The translations under genes and the position numbers were made by a program. Positions 1-10,539 of a stretch of DNA of 64,000 bases are shown here, piece by piece. The notes under the pieces are model-generated. The model had not been told where the DNA came from. It saw only the letters and a program-made list of their open reading frames with translations, and did no database searches. The stretch is from assembly GCA_002803225.1 (NCBI GenBank), contig NXFV01001730.1, positions 1 to 64,000 of the forward strand. The letters run 5' to 3'. Numbering within the stretch: the first letter of the stretch is position 1; each line of letters begins with the position of its first letter. This stretch comes from Gamarada debralockiae (Eukaryota > Ascomycota > Leotiomycetes > Helotiales > Hyphodiscaceae).

Positions 1-1030
1 AATTACATTAGTAGCTTCCGGCCTGCACCATCCCCTGACGAACTGAAATTTGCGCCACAGCCTCATATCTACCAAAGCTACCTCCCCCAGACGACAACAT
101 CAATGTTCGAGAGACTGAAGAGTCAGTGGCCGAGGACAGTCCGGAGTATGAGATCGACAGGGCCAGGCACCCGAAAACTACAAAGGCAATCTCAAATGTT
201 TCGTGGGCCCGAAAGCCCAAAGAGAAGTTGGCGATGCTTCAACTGAACTCAACGATTCCGAGATTAAGCAAGAAGAATTACCCTCCTGGAGCCCTATGTG
301 TCGAAAAGCGTGCCCAAATGGATGCATAGAGTGGCGGACCCCCAGCGCTGATGGTAGCATGCCTTGGCAAAAGAATCTCGAACGATCACAGTCTGAGGAG
401 AGTGGTTCGATGAACCCTCATTCCCCGCTCTGAATTTAACCAATCAGAGGTCAATCGAGAAGATCTCCCTCACTCAGCGCATAATCGAGGTCCGCACTTT
501 GTTTGCATTGTATACGTACGGATACTACAACTGGGACCGCTACGTCATGCGCCGCTCACAACTCGATGGATCAGAGTTCACCCTTCCGGGCCAGAGATGC
601 CGCGACCGCGACTGGAATGGAATCTGTAGATACTGGGAACCCGATGTCCTTGGACGCGATTTACAGGACAGTGACCATCCACCTTTTGATGGGATCAACG
701 TCGGAGATCCTGGAGGGCGACGACCTTCTGTAGTTATCCATGATTTTTCCTTCTCCGCTATGCAGATACATAATGCAGAAAAAGCATGCGGTAGGAAGGA
801 AAGTGAATTAAACAATCTTTCAAACAGGGTAAGTGATTACTGATACGCCCAGATTCTACGGAAGTAGAAACGGAGAACAAGCGTATTCTCTGTATTGCAT
901 CCACCCTGGGATCTTTGGCCTGGGCTTGCTGTTAATTGTGATACTAGACAAGATCCGTCAGGCAAAGTCCACCAGCATTGAACAAATGACTGAGCGGGCA
1001 CCAGCCACCATGGATCGAGCAAACTGGTAG
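1..1030 (+). pseudogene. Broken coding remnant, unknown protein, 5' end outside window
   Basis: Three stretches read like protein but lie in different frames. Frame 1 is open from the window edge to a stop at 244-246. An acidic stretch runs in frame 2 at about 203-433. Frame 1 is open again from 397 to 843, with a composition rich in W, Y, C and charged residues (for example YGYYNWDRYVM and DWNGICRYWEP). A shift then leads to 833-1030, which contains a hydrophobic segment (GIFGLGLLLIVILDKI) like a membrane helix. The only GT-AG pair at the last junction (829-852) would make a 24-nt intron, too short for a fungus. I therefore read this as a frameshifted remnant of a membrane protein. I do not recognise the family. 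A multi-exon live gene cannot be excluded. Confidence 0.4.
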
Positions 1031-1753
1031 GGCTAGTTGGATCTTTTCAAGACGGGTTGTTGATGTAAGTGAATCTCTCATCTGAACAAACTATCTAAAT
1101 TCCTGTACCCTGGATATCCGAATTCTGAATGGTTCAAAAAGGTTGAACGATGCACACCGGAGCACCGAAATTGAATGAACGATTGAAATCTAACGCTTTT
1201 ACTGCCAGAATCGACGCCATTTTTCACCTACACCTCATGCCCATGCACAACAGATACCCTCCTTGACCCTACTAAAATCTACTCTGGCTACGGTACGCAA
1301 GTTTAGCGGTCTAGGTCCGGATCTAGAGAATGTAGGTGGTGAGAAGTACAAGTATAAGAGAGGATGCCAGTCGGATTCCGAGATCAAGTGGAGCACGACG
1401 GTTTGAATTGTTGAATCGGTTTGAACGAATGACTCGGTATGGAGCGGATTGATACATTTTCATTGTTGAGTGGAATTGTGTAAATGAGGTTGAGGATTGT
1501 TGAGATTGTATGAACGGTTATGAGCAGACGGGCATGCATTGCCCCTTTCCTGTTCTATTGCGTGGACACTATCAATTGTTAGTCTGGGGTGAACGATTAC
1601 TTTGTAAATAAAATATGATCACTGACATTCAGTCATGCTCAGTCAACAATTCGCAATGTTGTGTACAGCCAAACGCCTAATACCATGATCATAATCCTTC
1701 ACCCCAATTCAGCGCCTCCGAGCCCATGCAATCAACGCCGTTCTGCTCCCAAT
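1031..1753. other. Intergenic, nothing recognised
   Basis: No credible coding frame. It is moderately AT-rich, with TTG/TTGA-rich stretches around 1400-1520. It holds the 3' flank of the polymerase gene, which is transcribed leftward and ends at 1754. Confidence 0.5.
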
Positions 1754-4150
1754 TCAATGGCAAATCCGATGCTCTGGCCGTCTCCATGGCACCCCCAAGA
1801 TCTCAAAGATCTTCTTCTCATCCGCACCCTCCATCAGCTCCCCTTCGTTCATCTTTACCCGCCCAGGACCTCGCATGACATCCTTAAACAAACCCCGCTG
1901 ATTCAATCTCCAACCCTTCATACTCGACAATAGTCTTATACTGCGGTTGAAAATATCGTCCCCAGTGAAGTAGATCAACGCAGCGCCTAGTTCCGTCTCA
2001 GGAACCATAAGGATATCGATCCGGCGCCATATCGGCTTCTCTGCACCAGGAAGAACGCAGCAGCCATGCCATTTTGATGCAGAGCCTGCTTCTGAGGGAA
2101 CAGCCAGGGCAGCTACAAGGAATCCACTCGCGGTGAGTTGAGAAACGAGTTGGTTGATAAAAAGTAAGAGGTCCCGACTGGCTTTCGTTCCGGGTTTGGT
2201 TAATATACAGTCGATATCACCTGAGGTGGCAGCACCACGACGATAGCTGCCGCCAATGATGACTTTTACGCCGGGGTCGATTCTCGCTGCTGTAGACTTA
2301 ATGATTTCGCCGAGGGCTGTGACTTCGTCACGCGGGATGCGGTTTAGGAAATCGTCGTAGTGCTCGATTCCTAATTTTTGGTTGTCGGTAAGATGGACGT
2401 GGGCTAGTAGGTCGTCGAGGGTCTTGTGGCCTTGCTGCACCCATTTCGAGGCTTGACTTATGCCCACCCCGTAGATCTTCATGAAGTCCCCCAGGATTTG
2501 GTCGTTTGGTTCTGCCTTTGCGTTCTCAAGTCTGCGGAGACGGTTTGTGAGTACAATTTCTTCGATTTTGAGGGCTAGTCTGTCGCCGATTGCGGGGAGA
2601 ACGATGGCTTCTTCGTAGGTGCTGATTTTGGTTGTCTGCCGTTTGAGAGTAGATATCGCTTTTCTGTAGGCAGTTTGTCGCCAGTGGTCCTTTGTACGGA
2701 TATAGTAATCAGTCATCTCTTGTAGGATTTCAATTGTATGTGCGTTCGGGTTGGATTCAGGGGTTACGCCCGTGCCACCCTTCATGCAGGAGAAGTTCTC
2801 TTGATCGAACGGGCCACTGTATGTACCCTTTTTCTTGGATTTAAGAGCGCTGCGGGAGAATACCCCCCGAACTTCATCTTCGGAGCCTGAAGTTTCGGGA
2901 TCGTCGCGAGAACTTGGTCTCGAGGCTTCGTCTTCGTCCTCGTCATTGAGAGGAAGGTATCTCATCCCCCTTGCTACTGTTATCATCTCGTCCAGGGCGT
3001 CGCCAGGTCCGGAAAGGCTTTGTCCTTTGCGCGGTTCGTGTTCTACAGGAGAGATATCTAGAGGACTCTCTACCATTGCAGAGTCGGCTCCTCCTTTGTC
3101 ATATCCCAGCCATGCCCCTTGAGATGTATCGAGTCCTAACTGTGGGTGGTTGTCTTTGGCAGGGCTCATTTGTGTGGATCGCTGACTTCGTGGGGGGGTC
3201 TCGTTCGGGGGAAGAGGTCCGCTTTTGGTCTTTGGCTTGGTGGATTTGACCTGGAGAGATCGTTCAGATGTTAGCGAAGCTGTCGGGAGAGGCAGCTCGT
3301 CTGCGACAGCAGGTCCATTCTGGCCTTTGACTTCGTACCGACTCTGCTTTGGATCCAACAGGAGCTTGTGTTGAGTACAATCGATCGGATATTCCTCATT
3401 GACCAAGATGATGTTTGGTGGCCAGGCATTGAGACCCAGAAACTTCATCACCCCCTCGTAGGTGAAACCTCTATCGACAACAACGTGAGTGATGTTGTCC
3501 GGCTTCCAGTCTTCCCTTGCCCATATGGCCCCAAACTCCCTTGCCTTCGTGATGCGGAATTTGCGTAACGGTGCAACTTCGGTAGGAGGAACGTAGTAGA
3601 ATGTCAAGTCCTTGAAGATTCGCTCATTTTCGGGGACGAGCTTGATGGAGGCCTCCTTGCTCTTCTTCCGCTTCTGAGCCTTCTTTCCGAGCATCGATTC
3701 GATTCCGGTACTGTATTTGAGTATGAGATCGGTACCTATGGATGGAGTTGACACAGTCTGGCGTTGGTCTGGTTTGGCACTTGTGGGAGTGAGAGCAGAC
3801 GGGGTCTCTTTTATGACTGAAGCGTTAAAGGAGGTAGAAGGTGTGGTGATCCCTTCTCGAAGCAAGGAATGATGCCGGAAAAGAGGAGGTGTCTCTTTCA
3901 CCACACCAATGCTGGTAGGGGCAGACACGGCGAGTTGCAATGCGGGTATCTTCTTGAGAGTGGCAGGAGTCCGTATTCTTTGTGCAGCAGGCTGTGCGGA
4001 AGAAGTTGACGCCTTCTTGCATTTCCGAATGATTCCATGGACTTCGTTTGTATCATCTTCTTCGTCTGAACTCTGATTCAGTGCCCGAAGCTGATCAAAA
4101 AACGACTCCTTATTGGCAAGCTGCTGACGTTCATCAGCCTTGCAGGTAGC
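1754..4150 (-). CDS. POL4: Family X DNA polymerase (Pol4, lambda/mu-like), first exon unresolved
   Basis: Predicted repair polymerase acting in non-homologous end joining and gap filling in the nucleus. The main exon encodes about 798 residues. An N-terminal region with an acidic patch (QSSDEEDD) is followed by a BRCT-like domain (around IFKDLTFYYVPP, with the conserved W in WPPNIILVNEEYP). A Ser/Pro-rich linker follows, then the polymerase core. The core has a helix-hairpin-helix (MKIYGVGISQASKW), the family X signature GGSYRRGAATSGDIDCIL with two catalytic aspartates, a third aspartate in RRIDILMVP, and the typical C-terminal end GVPWRRPEHRIC. The exon opens after an acceptor at 4151 (branch CTGAC, AG end). 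It has no ATG near its start, so a short upstream exon at about 4152-4440 must supply the start. The donor there is ambiguous. BRCT plus linker plus core suits a fungal Pol4 or lambda type. Confidence 0.88.
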   Translation of the reverse strand, partial: ATCKADERQQLANKESFFDQLRALNQSSDEEDDTNEVHGIIRKCKKASTSSAQPAAQRIRTPATLKKIPALQLAVSAPTSIGVVKETPPLFRHHSLLREGITTPSTSFNASVIKETPSALTPTSAKPDQRQTVSTPSIGTDLILKYSTGIESMLGKKAQKRKKSKEASIKLVPENERIFKDLTFYYVPPTEVAPLRKFRITKAREFGAIWAREDWKPDNITHVVVDRGFTYEGVMKFLGLNAWPPNIILVNEEYPIDCTQHKLLLDPKQSRYEVKGQNGPAVADELPLPTASLTSERSLQVKSTKPKTKSGPLPPNETPPRSQRSTQMSPAKDNHPQLGLDTSQGAWLGYDKGGADSAMVESPLDISPVEHEPRKGQSLSGPGDALDEMITVARGMRYLPLNDEDEDEASRPSSRDDPETSGSEDEVRGVFSRSALKSKKKGTYSGPFDQENFSCMKGGTGVTPESNPNAHTIEILQEMTDYYIRTKDHWRQTAYRKAISTLKRQTTKISTYEEAIVLPAIGDRLALKIEEIVLTNRLRRLENAKAEPNDQILGDFMKIYGVGISQASKWVQQGHKTLDDLLAHVHLTDNQKLGIEHYDDFLNRIPRDEVTALGEIIKSTAARIDPGVKVIIGGSYRRGAATSGDIDCILTKPGTKASRDLLLFINQLVSQLTASGFLVAALAVPSEAGSASKWHGCCVLPGAEKPIWRRIDILMVPETELGAALIYFTGDDIFNRSIRLLSSMKGWRLNQRGLFKDVMRGPGRVKMNEGELMEGADEKKIFEILGVPWRRPEHRICH

Positions 4151-4845
4151 CTAATTTTAGCGTCAGCAACCCACGAGAAGTAAGGGACGTTGGAAGAATA
4201 ATGACCATCTTGAGAAGACAAACGATGCAAGCAAAAGAGTGCGGTATCGCTAAACATCGAGTGTCTAGTATCATGCAGTCGAGGAAAGGGGTTGATGGTG
4301 TAGTTTATGAATCGTTGAAAGTTGGCGATGGTTCTGGTTGGCCGGAGCGTTTGTTGGCCGGTGTGGACAAAAAGGCGGAGTGAATTTAGCCTATTTACCA
4401 CTACTTTTCGGTGAGCACATGTGAAATTAGGCTTTGAGGTGTGCATTTATCATTTACCCTTTGAATCTTTTTTCTAAGCGAAGGCAAGGCTGAAGCTACG
4501 CCTTGACATTCGTCCTTCCGACCAGACAGAAGTCAACATCTAAAATACTGTAATCCCGCATTCATTTCTAAGTCCCATCGTCCCATCGAACTATTGTACA
4601 ACCAAACTCACCAAGTCCAAGAAGCCTCCAAATCAGCACCATCTAACTCGTCAATTCCTCGGCCCGATGACTTCTCTTTACCAAAATTTCTGTACTACCC
4701 CTGAACTAAGGGTTCAATTTAGGACCATGCCTCAGGGGCTCCGAGAACCTTATAATTGATACATGATATTTCAAAGGACGCATTTATCAATTCTGATCAC
4801 CCCCCAGCTGTCCTCCACGTGTCACGATAATCCAGAGAAGTCGAC
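4151..4845. other. Upstream region of POL4, contains its unresolved first exon
   Basis: On the minus strand, an acceptor at 4151 ends an intron. The coding start and first exon of the polymerase should lie between about 4180 and 4300. The ATG at about 4275 (ATGATACTAGAC) can be read to a weak GTC donor at 4203 in the right phase. The rest shows no recognisable feature. Confidence 0.4.
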
Positions 4846-5374
4846 TTGAAAATTTACCGTCTGGCTTTTGGCATCGATAAATATGCACTTAAAATCTACT
4901 ACAGTCAGCTCGAAGATATGCTACACTTGGGCTCGAGACATTCTCTTTGTGAGATCTTGGCCGCGATGGCGACCTTCTCGCTGAACCTACACGTCCAACG
5001 AATTCAGAATCTTGCCCTCTGTGAGAGTGGTTGGAGAACGGATTACAGAGTACACCGCGACTATGCTGAAGCCTTCAAGGAACTCCACGTTTTTCCATAA
5101 TACCTTTCTGCGCCTCGAAAATTTGATACTTGTGAGAGGCATGGAAGACGCTATCAGCCATGGAGATCCGATCGAGCAACCGTGGAAGAACTATGCTGGC
5201 ATACCCTTAGTCAACTCCAGCGCCAAATATTCAGATGAAAGCCTACATTATGTAAATCTGAGGAGAGTAATGAAGACGTTCGCGAGTTGGAAATTGAATC
5301 ATCCACCATTGGCGTTACCAGAAATGAGTATTGTGGAGTACGGATTTTCACAGCAAATTATCTCAAATTCTTGA
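4846..5374 (+). pseudogene. Possible frameshifted remnant of an unknown protein
   Basis: Two adjoining plus-strand frames have protein-like composition. The first runs from about 4846 to 5100 and ends in KELHVFP-stop. The second continues one frame over from about 5090 to 5374 (FFHNTFLRLENLIL... to IISNS-stop). A single-base change in the T-run at about 5090-5096 would join them. No splice pair fits the junction and no domain is recognised. This could be a decayed orphan gene or chance. Codon use was not measured. Confidence 0.28.
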
Positions 5375-5430
5375 GACAAGGATTCGGATCCAACCAAAAA
5401 TCCATATTGGATATTCTATTTCCATGAGCA

Positions 5431-6139
5431 TTAAGGCGAAGGCTTTGGATCCCTCATCATAATACGATTAACCCCCAATTCTTTCCCACCCCACTTCGTC
5501 AAATCCACAGTCAAAACATCAATATCCTTGAACCCAAGTTTAAGGTAAACAGGATGACCATCTTTCGTGGCCTCAATATAAGTTTTCCTTCCCTCTGCAT
5601 CCGCAAGATCAAGTCCATGTTGCAGCAACCTCTTCGCTAACCCTTTCCTTTGGAATGCAGGGTCTGTGCAGAGGAGATATACAACTAGTCTCTCATCAAT
5701 GACTATTTTGACTCAGGAGAGGAGAGAGAAATTTACTATAAGTTTCATCTTTCTGGGTGTATTGTTCTCTCTTCTTATGAAGCCCCCCAAACTTAACATC
5801 ACAAACCTCCAAATTACTTCCCTCAGGCCAAGAATCCTTTTCCTCTTCCCTCTTCTTCAACTCTTCCTCACTAAAATCATACGGAAACCCCCATCTAGCG
5901 CAAGCCGCTATCCGTCCTGTACTCGATTCCACGATTTTGAAGTTTCGGAGTTCTGGTTTGGAGAAAGTGTCGCCAAATCGTGCTCGGAGCCAACGACGTT
6001 TTTCGAGGTCTGAGATGGTTTCACGGGGGAATGTGAAGGAGCTGAAATAGTCGTTTGCGAAGGCAGATTCGTAGACATCTATCATTCCCTCGACATCGTC
6101 GGGCGTGCAGGGTGAGAGTGTGAAGGTTTCGGGTGCCAT
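5431..6139 (-). CDS. GNAT-family N-acetyltransferase
   Basis: Acetyl-CoA-dependent acyltransferase of the GCN5-related superfamily; substrate unknown. Two exons (6139-5737 and 5684-5431) give 218 residues. The N-terminal half starts LSPCTPDDVEGMIDVYESAF, the usual first strand and helix of small fungal GNATs. The acetyl-CoA-binding motif A is VYLLCTDPAFQRKGLAKRLL (Q-R-K-G-L loop) just after the intron. It is followed by the motif B-like LEATKDGHPVYLKLGF type segment. The intron 5685-5736 (52 nt, donor GTAAAT) leaves the frame intact. A second in-frame acceptor at 5703 would make a 34-nt intron and add six residues. There is a stop before any alternative read-through. The gene stands alone. 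Function is known only at family level. Confidence 0.85.
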
Positions 6140-7441
6140 TGTAGGTAATGCTTCAATTGAGTTGAAAGACTGGGTTGAAATATTTCTGGTTACTTGACAG
6201 AGTATACTAGTAGTGAATGATGATGTTCAAAGATAAAAAAAAATTAAAAAAATTGCTTAGTGCCTGAGCTGGATTCAGGACTCTTTTATACCTGAATCGA
6301 AAGTGGGATTTCGTAAGTCGCAACGAGGCTCTGAGTCAGGATCTCGGTGCTCAACCTTGTCCGATGCATGTTGAAGGTGCTTTCGTCAGTGATGCTATCG
6401 GTGAGCCTTAAAGGAAGTTTACCCGTCGTTGTCGTTGGAAGTATCGTCTGATACCTTCTTGCGGTGAGTGGTCTACTGTTCGGTTGACATGCATAAAGCC
6501 TGAAGAAGGGGGGAGGGTGACTAAGGTCTTTGAGGGGTTAGGGGCTTTTGATCTTGGCTCCTCGAAAGAGTTGCGTCTTCCTTTTGTTAGAGTCAGATAA
6601 CCACGGAATCGGTGCTCGGCATTCAAGACAATATGCGCTGGACATAAGGTTATGGGATGGCGTATGGGAAGTACTTATGCTGACTGTTGAAATCTCCCTA
6701 AAATTATTTCATTATGATGATGATCCTTGCCCTTTGCGGATAATCCCCGAGCTTCTCCTGGAGCTTGGAGCACCTTGGAGATTAACGAACTGAGGGTCGC
6801 ATGAACTTGCCTTCGCGTAAGAGCTTCCGCTGTGCCGCCGGAATAAATTCATGAAGAGGAGGATCGTTCAAAGCTTTTCAGCTCATCATGACTCTCTACT
6901 TGCTACAAAAGACCCAACCAACATGATACCCGAAAGGAATTGTTGCAATCCAAAGCCTCTGGTGTGAGTGGAGTGTCAAAGAACGGATGTGAGCCTATAA
7001 GAGTGGAAGATTGCACAATTCTAGAGAGGAGGCGTTGGGCTGGGCGTGCAAGGGTCATCCTCAATCCCTCCAACTCGATGAGAGATTGACTGGTGAGAAA
7101 AGGTACCGCGTGCATGCTGTAGCTCACAGCTAATGCAAAACAGAACACCATGGAAATGCCATGATATTGTTGTATCTTACACACCAACATCCCATCGCTC
7201 TTCCTTAATTGAATAAACCTCGAGTAAATATCCAAATAATACTCACCGACTGTCTTTTCTGACTTCTGCGCCGTTCTCTCTCATCTGCCGATCATTCGCG
7301 ACCTCACCTCCCATTTTTTTCCGAACACGCCAAACGCCGCTACACACGACCACGGCCAAACAGGTCCCCACGGGCCATTGCAGAACGCCATCTTCGCGAC
7401 AGCAATATCAAGAGGTCGCTCTCTTGCCAGTGCGCGGCAGC
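6140..7441. other. Intergenic between divergent genes
   Basis: About 1.3 kb between the GNAT start and the next plus-strand gene. An A-rich stretch lies at 6234-6256 and a CT-rich leader at about 7255-7340. Open frames here are short with unremarkable composition. I see no RNA gene or repeat. Confidence 0.45.
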
Positions 7442-10184
7442 ATGCATACAACGAGTGCGACCACAACAACTATTACAATGACTTACCCTTCGCTGCCCGC
7501 GTCGCCCACCCTTACCAACCCAGATATGATCCTCCCTTACGGCGAATACGACTCGACGACTCCTTCTCCTCCTCAACACGCGTACAGACCTGAAGAAAAT
7601 GAATGGAGGAATTCAAGAGCTTCCAACATGCAATTCTCAATTGGACCTCCTCACGCGCCTCTGGGCACTATCACACCGACTACCCCTATAATTTATGGTA
7701 ATGGCACGATGCTCTCAGATATTGGTGAAGTGACGGAGGCAGAGAGTACGCCTGGGAGAAAATTGCCTGGGCCAGCTGAGAGGAGGATGTTGAAGCAGCA
7801 GGCGCAGGGTGCGGCTGTACGATCGAGTCCTACATTGGGCTACCATGCAATTACAGCCAAGAGGTCGAAAGTCGGAGCACACGAGAGGAAAATCTCGGTC
7901 GAGTCTACGAGTACGGCGACATCTGATGCACAGGCGGCGGAGCTGTTCAAGGATTTTGATGATGGTGTTAGTGTGGACGATAGTGTTTTTCAAGGAGATG
8001 ACGAGGAGAGCGTTGCAGGTTCATATACGGAGGAAGTGATTGCGGCAGAGACTCAGCGATTGTATAGAGGAGAAATTAATATTGGACAAGAAGACGACAG
8101 AAATTCGAGTGCTGCTTTGAGTAGGCGAGCGGAACAAATCTTATTGAACGCGAAGAAGCGGCTGAACGTAAGCTTTCTCCAAGCAGACTTTCTGAGCTTG
8201 AGCTGACTCGTTATGGCAGAACATGGAAGGAAATCTCACGCGAGCTCGAAGCTCTCTCCACATCACACCATCTAGCTCTATGTCCTCCATTCACAGCAGC
8301 AGCCCTCTATCGAGATCGACCCCTTCTCCCCCCCAAACCAACCAGCAAATAGTCCCCCAGCCTGGTGTGCCACCTTCGAACTACCGCCAACTTCATACTC
8401 CCTCTGATTCACCAAATGCGAGCCCGGGACATTCGAGAGTGTATAGCGAAAATTCGATATCACCAGATTTGCGTACGGCACCGTTTCTGGTACGTTCAGC
8501 AAGCGCAGCAGCTCGATATATGGGGAAAGGAGGAATGGAGAGTAGTCAAAGATCTCCTCCCCTGAGCCACAGCCCGGAAAATTCTCGAGAGCGACCTCTC
8601 CCGCCACCACTGAGCAAACCTTCCCCTCCTCCGGGACCACAACTCGAACCCTTGAGTGAAGACGAAGTCACTCCCGAATTCGATGCGGACCGAGCTAGCA
8701 TTAGATCCAGCATGGACGAAGGACGAGGTTCAGGCAGCGAACACCGAGGATTGACTCGATCGGCTTCTACTATGCAAATGCGAGACCTTCGAGACCAAAT
8801 GCACGATCTGAAAGGAAGGTTATCAGTCCTGAGAGATCGTGCGAGGGATGATACTATGAAGCGTCGGAGTTTGCAAAGTTTGAGGACGCCGAGTCCGTTT
8901 ACTGCTGCCGAGCAGTGGTATACTAGTGCGAAGAATTATGGGGATGGGGGATTGAGTGCTGATGCGGGAGTTGCTCATCCGCCATGGAAAGAGGGCGAGA
9001 CGAAAGGCAATTCTTCAGATGAAAAGGTCCGTGTTGCCAGTAGGACCCTAATTGCCAGGCAAGACGACCCGATGCACGCTCTTGAATATGCGGCTTCTGA
9101 TGTTACAAGCGTTTACGAAGATGTTAGCGAGGGCCATCGAGCCTCAGGGGAGTTAGATAGCCATGACCCTCAAATTTTGGAGGAAGACGAAAAGTACAAC
9201 ACTGCTGGCAGAGATGGTCAGCAAGAGGGAGTTGATGACGATATCGACAATGATTACAGCGACGAGATGGTCAACCACGAGGAGCTTGATGAGTACGAGA
9301 GCGATGCATCACTCTACCACGACACTCTCACAACACCGCTGTCACACGAAGACCGCGAAGATGCTTTTGACTACGAGCATTTCTTCCTGCATAGTGCGAT
9401 GGGAACCATTAGCCAACAGCGCCATGGACGCCGCGATAGCGTCGGTAGCTACAGCTCCGAGGATTCTGTAGAAACGACACGAGGCCCAACTGCCCCAAGT
9501 GGCCTTAACGAGAGACCTTCTATCAGCCATTTGCGATCTGAAAGCACCGATTCCGTCTCTACGATGGCTACGTTCGCTACCGCGACCGAAGGGCGAGGAT
9601 CTGAAATCGGGGAGGAAGAGAGGGATGATTTTGCCGTACAACACGTTATTGCACCTCCTCTTCGAACGACCACGCCAGTTACGGCAAAGCGCTCGACTTT
9701 TGGGAGTCCAGTTAAGAATGGGTTGCCTAATGATCGCCAGCCTACTCCTGACGAGACGAGCCGGCCAAGTTCCGTAATTCACGATGGAGATGAGCGGAAC
9801 GGTAGCAATGCTCATCGACCCTCCATTGCTTCATTCGACTCTTTCGAATCGACAGGCACCACGCGAAGCTTTCCGCTTGTCAACAAACCTAAAGGGCAGA
9901 AATCTCTTACTCCGGATATTAGGGCAAGTCAGCAAAGCGGCTCGATCTTGAGCGAGTCGACAACGTTAATTGACGGTCAAGGCGCTCCAGAGCGTATGCA
10001 ACCATCTCCAGTTCATATGCTAGCTCGCGATGACCAGATTTTGGTGGAGAGGTTGGTGGCTAGTTTGGGGAAATGCGTGTTAGGGCTGCAGGAAGCGGGG
10101 AAAGGCAGTTATGAGAGTAGGGCTTGGAGACGACGATTGGATGCTGCGAGGAGAACGCTGGAGGGGGAGGAGGGGCCGATTTGA
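7442..10184 (+). CDS. Conserved-type hypothetical protein, Ser/acidic-rich, 896 aa
   Basis: Two exons (7442-8167 and 8220-10184) are joined over a 52-nt intron with a GTAAGC donor, CTGAC branch and CAG acceptor. ATG 7442 is the first in frame; ATG 7478 (MTYPSLPASPT) is an equally plausible start. The protein is mostly low-complexity: Ser/Pro/Thr-rich N-terminal half and strongly acidic Asp/Glu stretches around the middle (for example DDDIDNDYSDEMVNHEELDE). A short probable coiled coil (DLRDQMHDLKGRLSVLRDRAR) lies near residue 430. The last about 50 residues (ILVERLVASLGKCVLGLQE, YESRAWRRRLDAARRTLEGE) look helical and ordered, so they may be the conserved module. No catalytic motif or membrane segment is seen. 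I do not recognise a characterised relative. The spliced frame and length support a real gene. Confidence 0.75.
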
Positions 10185-10539
10185 CGGAGAAGAAGGCCTG
10201 TTTTGAAAATGAGAGATTTGAATGAGATGGGGTATTTGATTGATGGGCAACGGCCAGACATGACATTCAAAAATTTCCCTTTGTAAAAGGTGTTGGCTTT
10301 GGCGTGGACATCTGGTGGTTTACCTACAGAAGACTCTTTCTTTCTGTTTCAGTGGGCGTATTTGGTTGAACTTTTACGTTACTTCTTTGATACCCCTTTT
10401 GCTTGCGAGCGAGATCTGGAGCTGGCCGCAACACGCCAATGGTTGTGTATTTTAGGGTTGATAACTATACTTTGATAGATAATTATTTACATGAACGTTC
10501 GTTCCACACTGCTACAAAGTTCGTGATAAAGGGCACTAG

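Noticed and set aside
829..852. GT-AG pair that would join two frames of the window-start remnant
   Set aside because: The intron would be 24 nt, far below any known fungal minimum, and has no room for a branch point.
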